A program made the position numbers and the translations under genes. The notes under the pieces are model-generated. The model saw only the letters and a program-made list of their open reading frames with translations, had not been told where the DNA came from and made no database searches. From Sporosarcina oncorhynchi (GTDB lineage Bacteria; Bacillota; Bacilli; Bacillales_A; Planococcaceae), in contig NZ_CP129118.1 of the NCBI RefSeq assembly GCF_033304615.1, positions 802,001 to 866,000 on the forward strand: a DNA stretch of 64,000 bases, written 5' to 3'. Shown here in pieces: positions 1 through 9,074 of the stretch (its first letter is position 1; each line of letters opens with the position of its first letter).

Positions 1-1
1 A

Positions 2-751
2 CGCGGGCGAGGGAAGATCATTTCATTTTATAGTGGTAAAGGGGGAAGCGGTTGTTCGTTACTCGCATCGTCATTTGCTCAGACGATGAAACTGGAGTCG
101 TCAGCAGAAGTCATTCTTATTGACTTGAACGGGCAATACGGTGGAGTGGAAACGTTGCTTTCCATAGAGTCGAATCGCTCATTAGCGGATTTGTTGCCAG
201 TTATTGAAGAATTAAATGAAAGTCATATCCGAAACGTTGCACAAACAGAAGAGTTTTCAAAAATGGAAGTACTCATCAGCCCTTGTGATCCTGAAATCTT
301 GGAGACGCTAAATGATGAATTCGTTGCTAAATTGCTAAGGACATGCAGGCGGTCATTCGATTATGTCGTTGTCGATTTGCCAACCGCTATCAATGAACTC
401 GTCGTAACCGCGATGGAGGAGTCGGACAAAATCTACTATGTTCTAACACCAGATACACCGTCGTTGAAAATTATGAAACAATACGAGGAACTTTCTGAAA
501 GACTCGGACTTGTTCTGACAAGCCGAATGGAAATTGCATTGAATAAACTATCGAAAGATTATGAAGTAAAACAAAAAGACTTGATAAATGTCCTACGCTA
601 TCCTGTTATTGCTTCGATTAGACAGGATACAAAAGGACTGCAACCTTATGTTAACCAAGGACAACCAGTTCGCAAGCAAACAAATGAACGAAAAATTATC
701 CCGTTTGCAAAAGATATTCGAAAGTTTGCCCGGCAAGTTGCAAAACAGTAG
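2..751 (+). CDS. tadZ: TadZ/CpaE-like pilus-assembly ATPase, 5' truncated
   Basis: This is a MinD/ParA-superfamily ATPase that in Tad systems localises the pilus machine at the membrane. The reading frame is open from base 2, so the start lies outside the window. A deviant Walker A motif, KGGSGCS, is encoded at 38-58. It is followed by an A'-type strand (VILIDLNGQYGG) and a VVVDLPTAIN strand typical of the fold. The classical Walker A ends GKT/GKS; here the order is KGGxGxS, as in MinD-like proteins. TadA begins 12 bases downstream, and the tadZ-tadA-tadB-tadC-flp order supports the assignment. An N-terminal receiver-like domain, common in CpaE, would lie upstream and cannot be seen. Confidence 0.85.
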   Translation, partial: RGRGKIISFYSGKGGSGCSLLASSFAQTMKLESSAEVILIDLNGQYGGVETLLSIESNRSLADLLPVIEELNESHIRNVAQTEEFSKMEVLISPCDPEILETLNDEFVAKLLRTCRRSFDYVVVDLPTAINELVVTAMEESDKIYYVLTPDTPSLKIMKQYEELSERLGLVLTSRMEIALNKLSKDYEVKQKDLINVLRYPVIASIRQDTKGLQPYVNQGQPVRKQTNERKIIPFAKDIRKFARQVAKQ

Positions 752-762
752 GGGGGTGGTGA

Positions 763-2112
763 ATGGTGAGTTCATTATTCGACCGTCGTAAAGAAAAATT
801 AGCGAATAAACATACTGCGAATTATCAGTATGAAAATCATCTCGTAGATGAATTAGTGGATCACTATAAAGCCAGATTGCTTCGAGATACGAATCTAGAA
901 GCTTTAACCCAGCTATCTCAAGGGGAAATGAGACTTCGTATAGAGCAATATGTCTCCCATTTCATGTCTGAAGAAAGAGTGATTATCTCTAGAAATGATA
1001 AGGAGCTGTTAATCACCAGAATTTTGGATGAAGCAGTGGGGTATGGGCCTCTAGAGCCACTTATCAAAGACCCTACGATTACAGAGATTCTTATCAACGG
1101 TTTCAATGAAGTCTATATAGAAAGATTAGGAAGACTTGAAATGGTGGATGTCTCATTCAGGGATGATGAACACGTACGTCATATTGTCGATCGAATTGTT
1201 GCTCCTTTAGGAAGGCGTGTCGACGAAAGCTCCCCGATGGTTGACGCAAGATTACCAGACGGCAGCCGGGTTAACGCGGTTATCGCTCCCGTCAGTTTGT
1301 CCGGGACGCTCGTCTCCATCCGGAAGTTTCGTGAAGATCCGTTTAAAATCGAAGACTTATTAGAGTTAGGCTCTCTTAGTGAACCCATGGCTGAGTTTCT
1401 GCATGGTGTTGTCAAAGGAAAGAAAAATGTCCTCATTTCTGGCGGAACGGGTTCGGGTAAAACGACACTGTTAAATGTGGTTGCGACTTCAATCCCGAAC
1501 GGAGAACGTGTCATTACAATTGAGGACTCGGCCGAATTACGTTTAGATCGACCGAATGTGGTCGGTATGGAAGCGCGTCCAGCTAACGTCGAAGGCAAGG
1601 GAGAAGTGACCATTCGGAATCTAGTGCGGAATGCTCTCCGTATGCGTCCTGATCGGATTATTGTCGGTGAAGTTCGAAGCGGCGAAGCTTTCGACATGCT
1701 TCAAGCGATGAATACGGGCCATGAAGGCTCTTTGACGACAGTCCATGCCAACTCGCCGACAGATGCGATGCGACGTGTGGAGTCAATGGTCATCATGGCA
1801 GGAATGGATCTGCCATCAACTGTAATCCGGGAGTATATTGCCGGGGCACTAGATATTATTATCCAAGCGACTCGTTTAACGGATGGTACGAGAAAGATTG
1901 TTTCAATTTCTGAAGTCCAAAAAAGTGATGATGGCACACATCGAATCGTTGAAATCTTTAAATTCAAAAGAACTGCGATGCTAGAGGACGGGAAGATAGA
2001 AGGTTACTTTACAGCAACCGGTGAAGTTCCTGCATGCCTGGAGCAATTACGTACTTTTGGTGTGAAAATGGATGAAAGTAGCTTCACTAAGTCTGAAGGT
2101 GTTCATGTATGA
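763..2112 (+). CDS. tadA: Tad secretion ATPase (TadA/CpaF, type II/IV secretion superfamily)
   Basis: This is the hexameric cytoplasmic ATPase that powers Flp pilus assembly. The protein has 449 residues, normal for CpaF. Walker A GGTGSGKTT is at about residues 227-235, the Walker B-like stretch DRIIVGEVRSGEA begins near 297, and the conserved TTVHANSP His box is near 325. The N-terminal 90 residues are helical and resemble the usual CpaF N-domain. The ATG follows a GGGGGTGG ribosome site. The gene overlaps tadB by ATGA, so the two are translationally coupled. A T2SS or T4P ATPase is less likely because the neighbours are TadB/TadC type. Confidence 0.95.
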   Translation: MVSSLFDRRKEKLANKHTANYQYENHLVDELVDHYKARLLRDTNLEALTQLSQGEMRLRIEQYVSHFMSEERVIISRNDKELLITRILDEAVGYGPLEPLIKDPTITEILINGFNEVYIERLGRLEMVDVSFRDDEHVRHIVDRIVAPLGRRVDESSPMVDARLPDGSRVNAVIAPVSLSGTLVSIRKFREDPFKIEDLLELGSLSEPMAEFLHGVVKGKKNVLISGGTGSGKTTLLNVVATSIPNGERVITIEDSAELRLDRPNVVGMEARPANVEGKGEVTIRNLVRNALRMRPDRIIVGEVRSGEAFDMLQAMNTGHEGSLTTVHANSPTDAMRRVESMVIMAGMDLPSTVIREYIAGALDIIIQATRLTDGTRKIVSISEVQKSDDGTHRIVEIFKFKRTAMLEDGKIEGYFTATGEVPACLEQLRTFGVKMDESSFTKSEGVHV

Positions 2113-3035
2113 AAGAAGCGTTTATTGCAGCACTAGCCGTATTTGTCTTCTTGATTGCACTTTACTTTCTATTGGATTATCGGAAGAGAAAAAAGGAATG
2201 GCGCAAAGACGTTCAGAACTTTTATTTGGATGGGGAAAAGCGAAAGAGCATTATCGTACTCATTGGTACCAAGTTTGACGAGACACAAACAGCAAAGGAA
2301 ATGGAACCGAAACTGTCGAACGCCAATATTCCTTTTACCCCTTCCGAATTTATTGGTGCGATGATTGTCGCCTATATGGGTGTAGTATTTGGCTTAGTGA
2401 ACTTCTTTCAACTTTCATTGCTTCCCGCGTTGCTCGTCGGCCTATTGCTCATTGAAGGATCAAGAAGACTGTTGTTCATTTTACGAAAAAACAAGAAAAA
2501 ACAAATGTTAATCGATCAATTGCCGGAAATTTGTAGAGTGCTCGCAAATTCGACAAGGTCAGGTATGACACTCAATCAAGGGATTCAACTCATTACACAA
2601 GATATTAGTGAGCCGGCTAAAAGTGAGTTTAAAAGATTGGCACATGAATTGTCATTAGGTATCGAATTTTCAACGGTCATTCGAGCAATGGAAAAAAGAG
2701 TGGATCATAAGGAATTCCAATTATTTACGGCTACCCTTCTTATCCAAAAAAAAGCCGGTGGAAATCTTTCGGCTGTCCTGGATGAAATGAGCCAAACACT
2801 CGATGAACGAATGCTGCTCAAGCAGGAAGTAAAAACAATGACGGCTGAACAAAAATATGTGTCAACACTCATTCCGCTCATTCCGATTTTTTTGGTACTT
2901 ATGATGAACAACATTATTGATGGCTTCCTTGATCCTTTATTTAGCGGCATTGGGTTGATCCTACTAGCATTTTTCTTATGTGGGACAATCTTGACTTTTG
3001 TCATCGTGCGAAAAATTACAAATATCAGGGTGTGA
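2109..3035 (+). CDS. tadB: TadB inner-membrane platform protein
   Basis: This is one of the paired polytopic platform proteins of the Tad pilus; it has a GspF/T2SSF domain that couples the TadA motor to pilin assembly. It has 308 residues. An N-terminal membrane helix lies at about residues 4-24, a helix pair at about 85-130, the cytoplasmic T2SSF helix bundle at about 160-255 (LPEICRVLANSTRSGMTLNQG is its start), and a C-terminal hydrophobic pair at about 257-305. The start codon overlaps the tadA stop by four bases. TadB and TadC are paralogues; order and the short N-terminal helix suggest that this one is TadB. Confidence 0.92.
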   Translation: MKEAFIAALAVFVFLIALYFLLDYRKRKKEWRKDVQNFYLDGEKRKSIIVLIGTKFDETQTAKEMEPKLSNANIPFTPSEFIGAMIVAYMGVVFGLVNFFQLSLLPALLVGLLLIEGSRRLLFILRKNKKKQMLIDQLPEICRVLANSTRSGMTLNQGIQLITQDISEPAKSEFKRLAHELSLGIEFSTVIRAMEKRVDHKEFQLFTATLLIQKKAGGNLSAVLDEMSQTLDERMLLKQEVKTMTAEQKYVSTLIPLIPIFLVLMMNNIIDGFLDPLFSGIGLILLAFFLCGTILTFVIVRKITNIRV

Positions 3036-3039
3036 GTGC

Positions 3040-3972
3040 GTGGATGGGATCATTGCTTTGTTTGTCGTGTTAGTCATCGTGACGATAGGAATATCATTAC
3101 GGTCATTTTATGTCTTTTTGAACGAAAAAAGAGAGTTACATGAAGAAATCAGTGAATCGGTTTTTGACGATAATTGGAGTGAAAAAAAGAAGTCACGTAA
3201 AGAGAAAGTCTTGGGAAAAATCTTTAAGTTTGCGGATGACTTTACCGATTTAGGTCAACGGGTCAATTTCTTCAGTGAAAATAATGAAGTGAAAATGTAT
3301 TTAACACAAGCCGGTTATCCATATGGATTAACAGTTGAGCGCTTTCAGGGTTTAAAGATGTTTATGTTAATTGCAGGTTTTTTCCTTGGCGGAATTCTTT
3401 TTATTCTACAATTTCCATTTTCGCAGTTCATGTTGATTTTAATGCCAATTGCAGGTTTTGGAGGTACAGTGCTCTGGTTGAGAGGGAAAGCTAAAAAAAG
3501 GCAAGAAGAAATTTCGTATCAATTGCCAGACTTTCTCGATACGATGAGCGTCACGCTCCAAGCGGGTGTTGCTATGGATCAGGCGTTAAGGGATATTGTC
3601 CATTATTTCGAAGGCCCTGTAAAAGAAGAGTTTGGTCGCTTCATTCAAGAACTAAGCGTTGGTGTTCCGCGTACAGAAGCCTATAAATCATTACTAGAAC
3701 GTAATGATAGTAAAGAATTTCAGATGCTTATCAAGTCACTTATTCAAGGTGAACGTCTCGGAGTACCGATAGCCGATACATTTAAACAACAAGCCGCAGA
3801 GATGAGGAAGTTAAAGAAAGAGTTGGTCAAGGAGAAGGCAGCCAAAGCTTCACCGAAAGTAACTCTAGTAACAACTTTCCTAATTCTACCGTCTGCACTC
3901 GTCCTAATCGGAGGCTTGATGATTATAAATATATTCAACGAGAACAAAGGGATTTTTGATTTATTTAATTAA
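3040..3972 (+). CDS. tadC: TadC inner-membrane platform protein
   Basis: This is the second T2SSF-domain platform protein of the Tad machine. I choose the GTG at 3040, four bases after the tadB stop, giving 310 residues. A longer in-frame TTG start at 2998 would put a polar cysteine-containing stretch before the first membrane helix and has no ribosome site. From GTG, the protein starts directly with a membrane helix (IIALFVVLVIVTIGISL). A hydrophobic pair follows in the middle, then the T2SSF core (LPDFLDTMSVTLQAGVAMDQAL) and a C-terminal helix (TTFLILPSALVLIGGLMIIN). It lies in the same operon as tadA and tadB. Confidence 0.92.
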   Translation: MDGIIALFVVLVIVTIGISLRSFYVFLNEKRELHEEISESVFDDNWSEKKKSRKEKVLGKIFKFADDFTDLGQRVNFFSENNEVKMYLTQAGYPYGLTVERFQGLKMFMLIAGFFLGGILFILQFPFSQFMLILMPIAGFGGTVLWLRGKAKKRQEEISYQLPDFLDTMSVTLQAGVAMDQALRDIVHYFEGPVKEEFGRFIQELSVGVPRTEAYKSLLERNDSKEFQMLIKSLIQGERLGVPIADTFKQQAAEMRKLKKELVKEKAAKASPKVTLVTTFLILPSALVLIGGLMIINIFNENKGIFDLFN

Positions 3973-4002
3973 AATATAGTAAAAACAAAGGAGAGAGTTA
4001 GA

Positions 4003-4212
4003 ATGAAAGAAAAATTGATGGTGGCTTGGACGAAAATGATGTTTCCTGTAAAGAACGAAAGAGGAGCACAATCGCTTGAATGGCTTGGAATTGCAGCTTT
4101 GCTTATTTTAGTACTTGGAATCATTTCGACTGCATTAAGTGGTGAAAAGGATAATATCGGTAAAGTGGTTACGAATATCATTTCCAAAATTAGTGGGATG
4201 GTAGGGGGTTAA
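4003..4212 (+). CDS. flp: Flp-type pilin subunit
   Basis: This is the probable major pilin of the Tad/Flp fibre. It has 69 residues. A charged N-terminus ends in ERGAQSLEWLGIAALLILVLG: a Gly before the mature AQSLEW gives the class III/prepilin arrangement, with Glu at mature position 5 followed by an aromatic Trp (Flp usually has Tyr or Phe), and then a single hydrophobic helix. The mature part is about 45 residues, short like other Flp pilins. The GGAGAG ribosome site lies 8-9 bases before the ATG. It sits directly after tadC. No prepilin peptidase is seen in the window; it may be upstream. Confidence 0.85.
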   Translation: MKEKLMVAWTKMMFPVKNERGAQSLEWLGIAALLILVLGIISTALSGEKDNIGKVVTNIISKISGMVGG

Positions 4213-4240
4213 TATATTTCACGATTGAAAAGGAGCAGCT

Positions 4241-5668
4241 ATGAATAAAAATAAATATAGTGCATTCATTTTCATGCTTTTACTCCTTTTAATAGTAACG
4301 GCATGTAGTGATAACAAGAATAATAAAAATGAAGAAGTTAACACAGATGGGACTGCAATATCAGATCCTACTGATAACAATAAAGAAGATGAAAATTCAC
4401 TCGATGATGAGGAAGCTGTGGATGATTCTAAGGAAGACGTAGCTGATGAGATTACTGCGGCTCCGCTTCCTCAATCATTGGCGGAACTTGAAGAATTGCC
4501 TGCAGGATATACAGAATATATATCTATCCTTGATGAAGAAGGGCAGAAAAAGATCGATGAATTGACAGCGCATTTACCCGATATTTCGGGTGAACCTTCC
4601 CAAAATCAATTGGATCATTATTACAATGGGTTGCTGGCGGTGTTTCAGCAAGACTTTAATGGTCCGGATGAGTTGATTGCTAAATTGAAATTCCAATCGA
4701 TTGGTAGTCCTGATATTGATAACCCACGAATGCAATTCAAGGAGAATATGAATGTTCTCGTCATTTTGGATGGCTCAGGCAGTATGGGACAAAATATTGG
4801 CGGTCAAACGCAAATGGAAGCGGCGAAAAAAGCAATCGTCCAGTTCGTCGAAAACTTGCCGAAGGAAGCGAATGTCGGTCTTCGTGTCTACGGACATAAG
4901 GGCACTGGAAGCAAAGCCGATAAAGCAATGTCTTGCTCAAGTAGTGATCTGCTTTATGAACTAAAGCCATATGAAAAAGGAACATTTAAAGAGGCTCTTG
5001 ATCAAGTGAAGCCTGCAGGTTGGACACCAACTGAACTTGCCATTACAGAAGCACAGAAAGATTTGGCGAATTTTGACGGTGAAAATAACACAAATATCGT
5101 CTACCTCGTTAGTGACGGGATATCAACATGCGATGATGATCCTGTAACTGCCGCGAAAGCCCTATATGATTCCGATATCACACCGATTATCAATGTCATC
5201 GGTTTCAATGTCGATAATGATGGGCAACGCCAATTGAAAGAAGTTGCTAAAGCAGTTGAAGGAACGTATCAAGATGTCCAAGATGCGACATCCCTCCAAA
5301 AAGAGTTAGATCAAGCAACTGAAATTGCGAATCAATGGGCCTCGTGGAAAGAGAAGGAGGCCAGTAGCCTGGAACATCAAAAGCTGCAAAAGGGATTGGA
5401 TATATTCGGGTATGATACCGATGAATTCAAGAAAAATGTAGACGAACGACAACAAGTTGGCTTTACATTGCAGTATCTCTATCAGACTAAAAAAATCATG
5501 TCGCAGGAAAGTCATGATTATCTCCGAACAAAAAATACAGACTATCATGACTGGATACAATCGCAATTGGATGCGCTTAAAGCGGATCTAAAGAATATGA
5601 ATGAAATGCAGTTTACAGAAGCTATTGAAGCATTAGAGGAAAAATACTTAAAAAACACTCCTGACTAA
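4241..5668 (+). CDS. vWA-domain lipoprotein in the Tad locus
   Basis: This is an exported lipoprotein of 475 residues. The signal peptide ends in the lipobox VTAC (Cys22). An acidic Asn/Asp/Glu-rich linker covers about residues 23-75. A von Willebrand A domain starts near residue 170: its metal-site motif DGSGSM is at residues 177-182, with the partner Thr in GWTPTELA and the Asp in VSDGIST. The C-terminal 110 residues are helical and charged. A vWA protein next to flp parallels TadG-type or adhesive minor components of Tad pili, so a role at the pilus base or tip is an inference. It is spaced 28 bases after flp, in the same operon. Confidence 0.85.
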   Translation: MNKNKYSAFIFMLLLLLIVTACSDNKNNKNEEVNTDGTAISDPTDNNKEDENSLDDEEAVDDSKEDVADEITAAPLPQSLAELEELPAGYTEYISILDEEGQKKIDELTAHLPDISGEPSQNQLDHYYNGLLAVFQQDFNGPDELIAKLKFQSIGSPDIDNPRMQFKENMNVLVILDGSGSMGQNIGGQTQMEAAKKAIVQFVENLPKEANVGLRVYGHKGTGSKADKAMSCSSSDLLYELKPYEKGTFKEALDQVKPAGWTPTELAITEAQKDLANFDGENNTNIVYLVSDGISTCDDDPVTAAKALYDSDITPIINVIGFNVDNDGQRQLKEVAKAVEGTYQDVQDATSLQKELDQATEIANQWASWKEKEASSLEHQKLQKGLDIFGYDTDEFKKNVDERQQVGFTLQYLYQTKKIMSQESHDYLRTKNTDYHDWIQSQLDALKADLKNMNEMQFTEAIEALEEKYLKNTPD

Positions 5669-5683
5669 GAAAGGAGCAAGATT

Positions 5684-7474
5684 TTGAAGAGTAGACAAAT
5701 GAGGAAAGCATTTGCCATCTTTATGCTGTCAATCATTTTATCCTGGTCGATATTGCCTAGTATAGCAATGGCCGGCTGGTTGACACCTGGACAACCAATC
5801 GATGTAACAGATCCAATCACTGGAGGAGAAGCAATCACGGGTGGAGAATCGTTCTCAGGTCAGTTCATGACACCTGGTGAAGTGTTTACCTACGGTTCGT
5901 CTTACAAAGGGAATTTCCCACCCATTTCAGGAACGATAATTGTTCCTGTACATGCAGTAAATAATGGGCTCTTTTTAATACCAAGCACATTAAATGGAAC
6001 AGAATACGGGGAGTTTCTTAAAAACACTACCGCCATTACTGGCGGTGAAGCCATAACCGGCGGCGAAGGTCCAACTGGCGGCGAAGGTCCAACGGGTGGC
6101 AAAGGTCCGAATGGCGGCGAAGGTCCAACGGGTGGCGAAGGTCCGAATGGCGGCGAAGGTCCAACGGGTGGCAAAAGTCCAACGGGTGGCGAAGGTCCGA
6201 ACGGCGGCGAAGGTCCAAACGGTGGCGATGGCCCGAACGGTGGCAAAGGTACAACGGGTGGCGATGGCCCGAACGGTGGGGATGGCCCGAATGGCGGCGA
6301 AGGTCCGAATGGTGGCGATGGCCCGAATGGTGGCGAAGGTCCGAATGGTGGCGATGGCCCGAATGGTGGCGATGGCCCGAATGGTGGCGAAGGTCCGAAC
6401 GGTGGTGAAGGTCCAAACGGTGGCGATGGCCCGAATGGTGGCGAAGGTCCAAACGGTGGCGATGGCCCGAATGGCGGCGAAGGTCCAAACGACGGTGATG
6501 GCTCGAACGGCGGACAAGGCCCATCAGCAGGAACTGGCCCAGGTGGAAATTCTACTGATTCCGGTGATGGAACTTCCGGCAATGTGACCGGAGGAGGGCC
6601 GACGATTGACGGACTGATCGCAACACATGGCATCGCTAAAAAAGTCAAATCATGGAATGGTAAACGAAAAAGCTATTTAAAATTGTTCGACGGTATATTG
6701 GCTACGGCAGCTGGCTTCAGAGTTACAGATACAAAGTCCGCAACAGGTAATAGAAATATGGTTCGTATTGATGGTAAAGCGAAAGTTATGAAGGGTGATA
6801 ATCTCTTCAGCAATTGGGTGAACAAGCGCTATTCCAACTATCTCGGTTCCTTTGATAACCGGAAAGATGTTGTAAAAGGTGATAGTAAAGGGGAGTATAA
6901 GCGGAAATGGTATGATTATAAAAAGAGGACACACAATGACGCAACCTATGTTCCACGCAATGGAGAAATAAGACAAAAATTTACGCAAGGATTTTTGAAG
7001 GAAGTAACTTCTCCAAAAAGGGTTGTCAAGGAAATCAAAACCTATTTGAAAACCAACTGGGTGCCAAATAAGGATTTCTTTAAGCCTAGTACAATGATAA
7101 AAGGAAATGGTCTGACCAATGTCGTTTTAAGTGTTGGGACCCGGCTCATCGAAAATCACAATGATCCGTCAAGAACAGGGACGGATTTGGCCGCTGGAAT
7201 AACAACGGATGTCATGGTTGGCACTGCATCGACTATAGTGAGTGCTACTGCGGGATGGGCAGCATCAGCAATGACAGCTGCTGCAGTAGGAAGTGTGGTT
7301 CCAGGTGTTGGTACAGTTGTCGGAGCGATAGTAGGTATTGGGCTTGGCATTGCAACCCAAACAAAATGGGGCAAAGCGGCAACTAAAAAAATTGAGGCTG
7401 GCGTAAAGTATGTCTTTGAAGGTGCGAAAAATATTGGAAAGAGCCTATTTAAAAAGTTTGGTTGGGGGTCATAA
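5684..7474 (+). CDS. Secreted hexapeptide-repeat protein with glycine-zipper tail
   Basis: I do not recognise the family. The 596-residue protein starts with TTG, eight bases after AAGGAG, and has a clear signal peptide (MKSRQMRKAF through IAMA). Residues 117-284 are about 28 tandem hexapeptides of the form GPNGGE/GPNGGD, with two early copies near residues 43-52. A basic region follows (about 300-480). Near 505-560 there is a Gly/Ala-rich, strongly hydrophobic stretch with GxxxG spacing (VVPGVGTVVGAIVGIGLG), and the end is an amphipathic Lys-rich tail. The last part resembles membrane-inserting glycine zippers of toxins and bacteriocins, but this is only a resemblance. The gene lies in the Tad operon, so the product may be exported with or displayed near the pilus. 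Confidence 0.75.
   Translation: MKSRQMRKAFAIFMLSIILSWSILPSIAMAGWLTPGQPIDVTDPITGGEAITGGESFSGQFMTPGEVFTYGSSYKGNFPPISGTIIVPVHAVNNGLFLIPSTLNGTEYGEFLKNTTAITGGEAITGGEGPTGGEGPTGGKGPNGGEGPTGGEGPNGGEGPTGGKSPTGGEGPNGGEGPNGGDGPNGGKGTTGGDGPNGGDGPNGGEGPNGGDGPNGGEGPNGGDGPNGGDGPNGGEGPNGGEGPNGGDGPNGGEGPNGGDGPNGGEGPNDGDGSNGGQGPSAGTGPGGNSTDSGDGTSGNVTGGGPTIDGLIATHGIAKKVKSWNGKRKSYLKLFDGILATAAGFRVTDTKSATGNRNMVRIDGKAKVMKGDNLFSNWVNKRYSNYLGSFDNRKDVVKGDSKGEYKRKWYDYKKRTHNDATYVPRNGEIRQKFTQGFLKEVTSPKRVVKEIKTYLKTNWVPNKDFFKPSTMIKGNGLTNVVLSVGTRLIENHNDPSRTGTDLAAGITTDVMVGTASTIVSATAGWAASAMTAAAVGSVVPGVGTVVGAIVGIGLGIATQTKWGKAATKKIEAGVKYVFEGAKNIGKSLFKKFGWGS
6032..6535 (+). repeat. 18-bp coding tandem repeat (about 28 hexapeptides)
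   Basis: The DNA encoding residues 117-284 of the secreted protein repeats every 18 bases, typically GGTCCGAATGGTGGCGAA or with GAT in place of GAA. The fourth residue is Gly and the third alternates Asn/Thr; the sixth alternates Glu, Asp or Lys. The near-identity of adjacent units means copy number is probably variable by slippage or unequal recombination. Confidence 0.95.
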
Positions 7475-7477
7475 TTA

Positions 7478-8074
7478 ATGGGGAATCCATTTAAGGCAAT
7501 GATAATGGGATATTTTTTACCGCTATTAGCGGCAGGCATTGTGTCTATTGTGCCAGATTACGACGTGCTGTTTGTAAAATGGGCAGCAGCGATTTTTGTC
7601 ATATTATTGGTGATGCCGATTGTATTATCATTTCGATTCCCATCAAATAAGCAGAAAGCGTATCGATTGACACTTATGTTTCAATTGTACGCTTTCACCT
7701 TCTTTTTCACTTTCCCTATGCTGAAAATGGTGAAGGACAACATCCTATTTCAATTTCTGTTAATCATTGTATTCATTAGTATTTACTATTTAGCCAGATA
7801 TGACCAACAAAGGGAAGTGCCAATCGTTTATCCGGATGAAGATAAGGAGAAAAAATGGATTGCATATGTCTACTATGCAATTCCGATTTTGCTAATCATC
7901 CTTGGATTCGGAGGAAACTATATCATTACACGCACGGCGTTCCAGATATTCGGAGATGAATTCATGTTTCCGTATCTTTCCTTCATACTTTATCTACTTT
8001 CTTGCTGGCTCCTTTTCTTGTTAAGCTCTGTAGCATATAAATCCTTTGTAAAGGAGGGGTATTTGGAGAAATGA
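7478..8074 (+). CDS. Polytopic membrane protein, Tad-locus family A
   Basis: Unrecognised integral membrane protein of 198 residues with about five hydrophobic helices. The start lies three bases after the repeat-protein stop, with GGGGGTC as a possible ribosome site. The C-terminal 72 residues (from WIAYVYYAIP to VKEGYLEK) are clearly repeated in the small protein at 11152-11418, so the locus holds two paralogous modules. The gene overlaps the next by ATGA. Co-transcription with Tad genes suggests a role in the envelope or pilus, but no domain was recognised. Confidence 0.75.
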   Translation: MGNPFKAMIMGYFLPLLAAGIVSIVPDYDVLFVKWAAAIFVILLVMPIVLSFRFPSNKQKAYRLTLMFQLYAFTFFFTFPMLKMVKDNILFQFLLIIVFISIYYLARYDQQREVPIVYPDEDKEKKWIAYVYYAIPILLIILGFGGNYIITRTAFQIFGDEFMFPYLSFILYLLSCWLLFLLSSVAYKSFVKEGYLEK

Positions 8075-8418
8075 AATACGTTCAAGTGTTAGGGATTGTA
8101 ACAATCGCAATGATTATATTCAGCTTTGTCATGGTTCTTGTAGTTCCGCATTATTTGATTCATTCAATCATTGTTATGGTCTTCTCGTATGGTTTGTTAG
8201 GGTTTCTCTCACGTTCATTTCATTTTCCGTACTTTTCCGCCTACATGTTGGCATGTGCATTAGTTGTCATTAATATTTTGTTTTCCCATTTCATCTTCGG
8301 TATTCCTTTACTATTTGAACCGGATATTGCACTCTTTAGCTTTGTAAATGCGGGAGCAATAGTCCTTGCAAGTGTATTCATTTTCAGGAAGATTGAGGCA
8401 AGGAGGTCCTATAGTTGA
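8071..8418 (+). CDS. Small membrane protein, unknown function
   Basis: A 115-residue protein that is almost wholly hydrophobic, with four predicted membrane helices. It overlaps the upstream gene by four bases and the next gene by four bases, so translation is coupled throughout. The upstream AAAGGAGGGG sequence lies within the previous gene's last codons. I recognise no domain. Its presence between two other small membrane proteins points to a multi-subunit membrane complex encoded by the Tad operon, which is an inference. Confidence 0.7.
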   Translation: MKYVQVLGIVTIAMIIFSFVMVLVVPHYLIHSIIVMVFSYGLLGFLSRSFHFPYFSAYMLACALVVINILFSHFIFGIPLLFEPDIALFSFVNAGAIVLASVFIFRKIEARRSYS

Positions 8419-9074
8419 GAGAAGCGATGCAATATTATAATGAACAATTACTAAAGATTGTTGCCTATGGAATTATAGTTATGGTGCCTTCTTGGCTACT
8501 ATTTTCAAATTATAGTTTGCTCCTTATTTCCGTCGATTGGGCTGGCAGTGAAAACCTCGTTACAGTTTTGTTGAATATTCTTATGTTCGTCATTTTTGTA
8601 CGTCCACTTTTTTCATTATATAAAAGAGTAAGTGTCAGTGAAGAATTGGAATTCAAAGAGATGTTCAAGGAATTCATCTGGTCAATCGGGCCTCTTTTGG
8701 TAGTGGGATCTTTCATTTCGGCATTAGTATACGGAGGGATTTTCGTATTCTATATTCCTGGAATCCTGATTGCGCCGATATTATTTATTTTGCCGTTTAT
8801 GTATAGTGATAAAATTTCCATTCGCAAATGGATTCAAACATCTGTCGATTTCTACATAACCAATTTCGTCCAAGTGTGGGTGCAAATTATTCTTTGGGTA
8901 TCTATCGTGACATTGGTATGGTCAGGCGTGCTCTATTTGACATCTTTTTTAGAAATGAGTTATGACGCATACAATATAACACGGATGGTTTTCTCGCTAG
9001 TCATTTTTCCTTTTATAATATTCTCGTTGTCCGACAAGTTTTTAAGTATGACAGGAGAGGTGGAAGAGGTATGA
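8415..9074 (+). CDS. Polytopic membrane protein, unknown function
   Basis: A 219-residue integral membrane protein starting with TTG at 8415, seven bases after AGGAGGT, overlapping the previous stop. It has about six hydrophobic segments; a conserved-looking interfacial stretch (YSDKISIRKWIQTSVDFYITNF) lies between helices. The layout loosely resembles glycerophosphoryl-diester or YciC-type membrane domains, but I would not assign it. It overlaps the next gene by ATGA. Confidence 0.7.
   Translation: MREAMQYYNEQLLKIVAYGIIVMVPSWLLFSNYSLLLISVDWAGSENLVTVLLNILMFVIFVRPLFSLYKRVSVSEELEFKEMFKEFIWSIGPLLVVGSFISALVYGGIFVFYIPGILIAPILFILPFMYSDKISIRKWIQTSVDFYITNFVQVWVQIILWVSIVTLVWSGVLYLTSFLEMSYDAYNITRMVFSLVIFPFIIFSLSDKFLSMTGEVEEV

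Noticed and set aside
2998..3039. TTG start for TadC inside tadB
   Set aside because: It adds a polar stretch with two Cys before the first membrane helix and lacks a ribosome site. The GTG at 3040 follows the tadB stop with a fair site.
5902..6648. Pro/Ser/Phe repeat protein antisense to the hexapeptide repeats
   Set aside because: The 18-base period keeps five frames open. The sense frame has the signal peptide, ribosome site and unique flanks, so the antisense frames are shadows.
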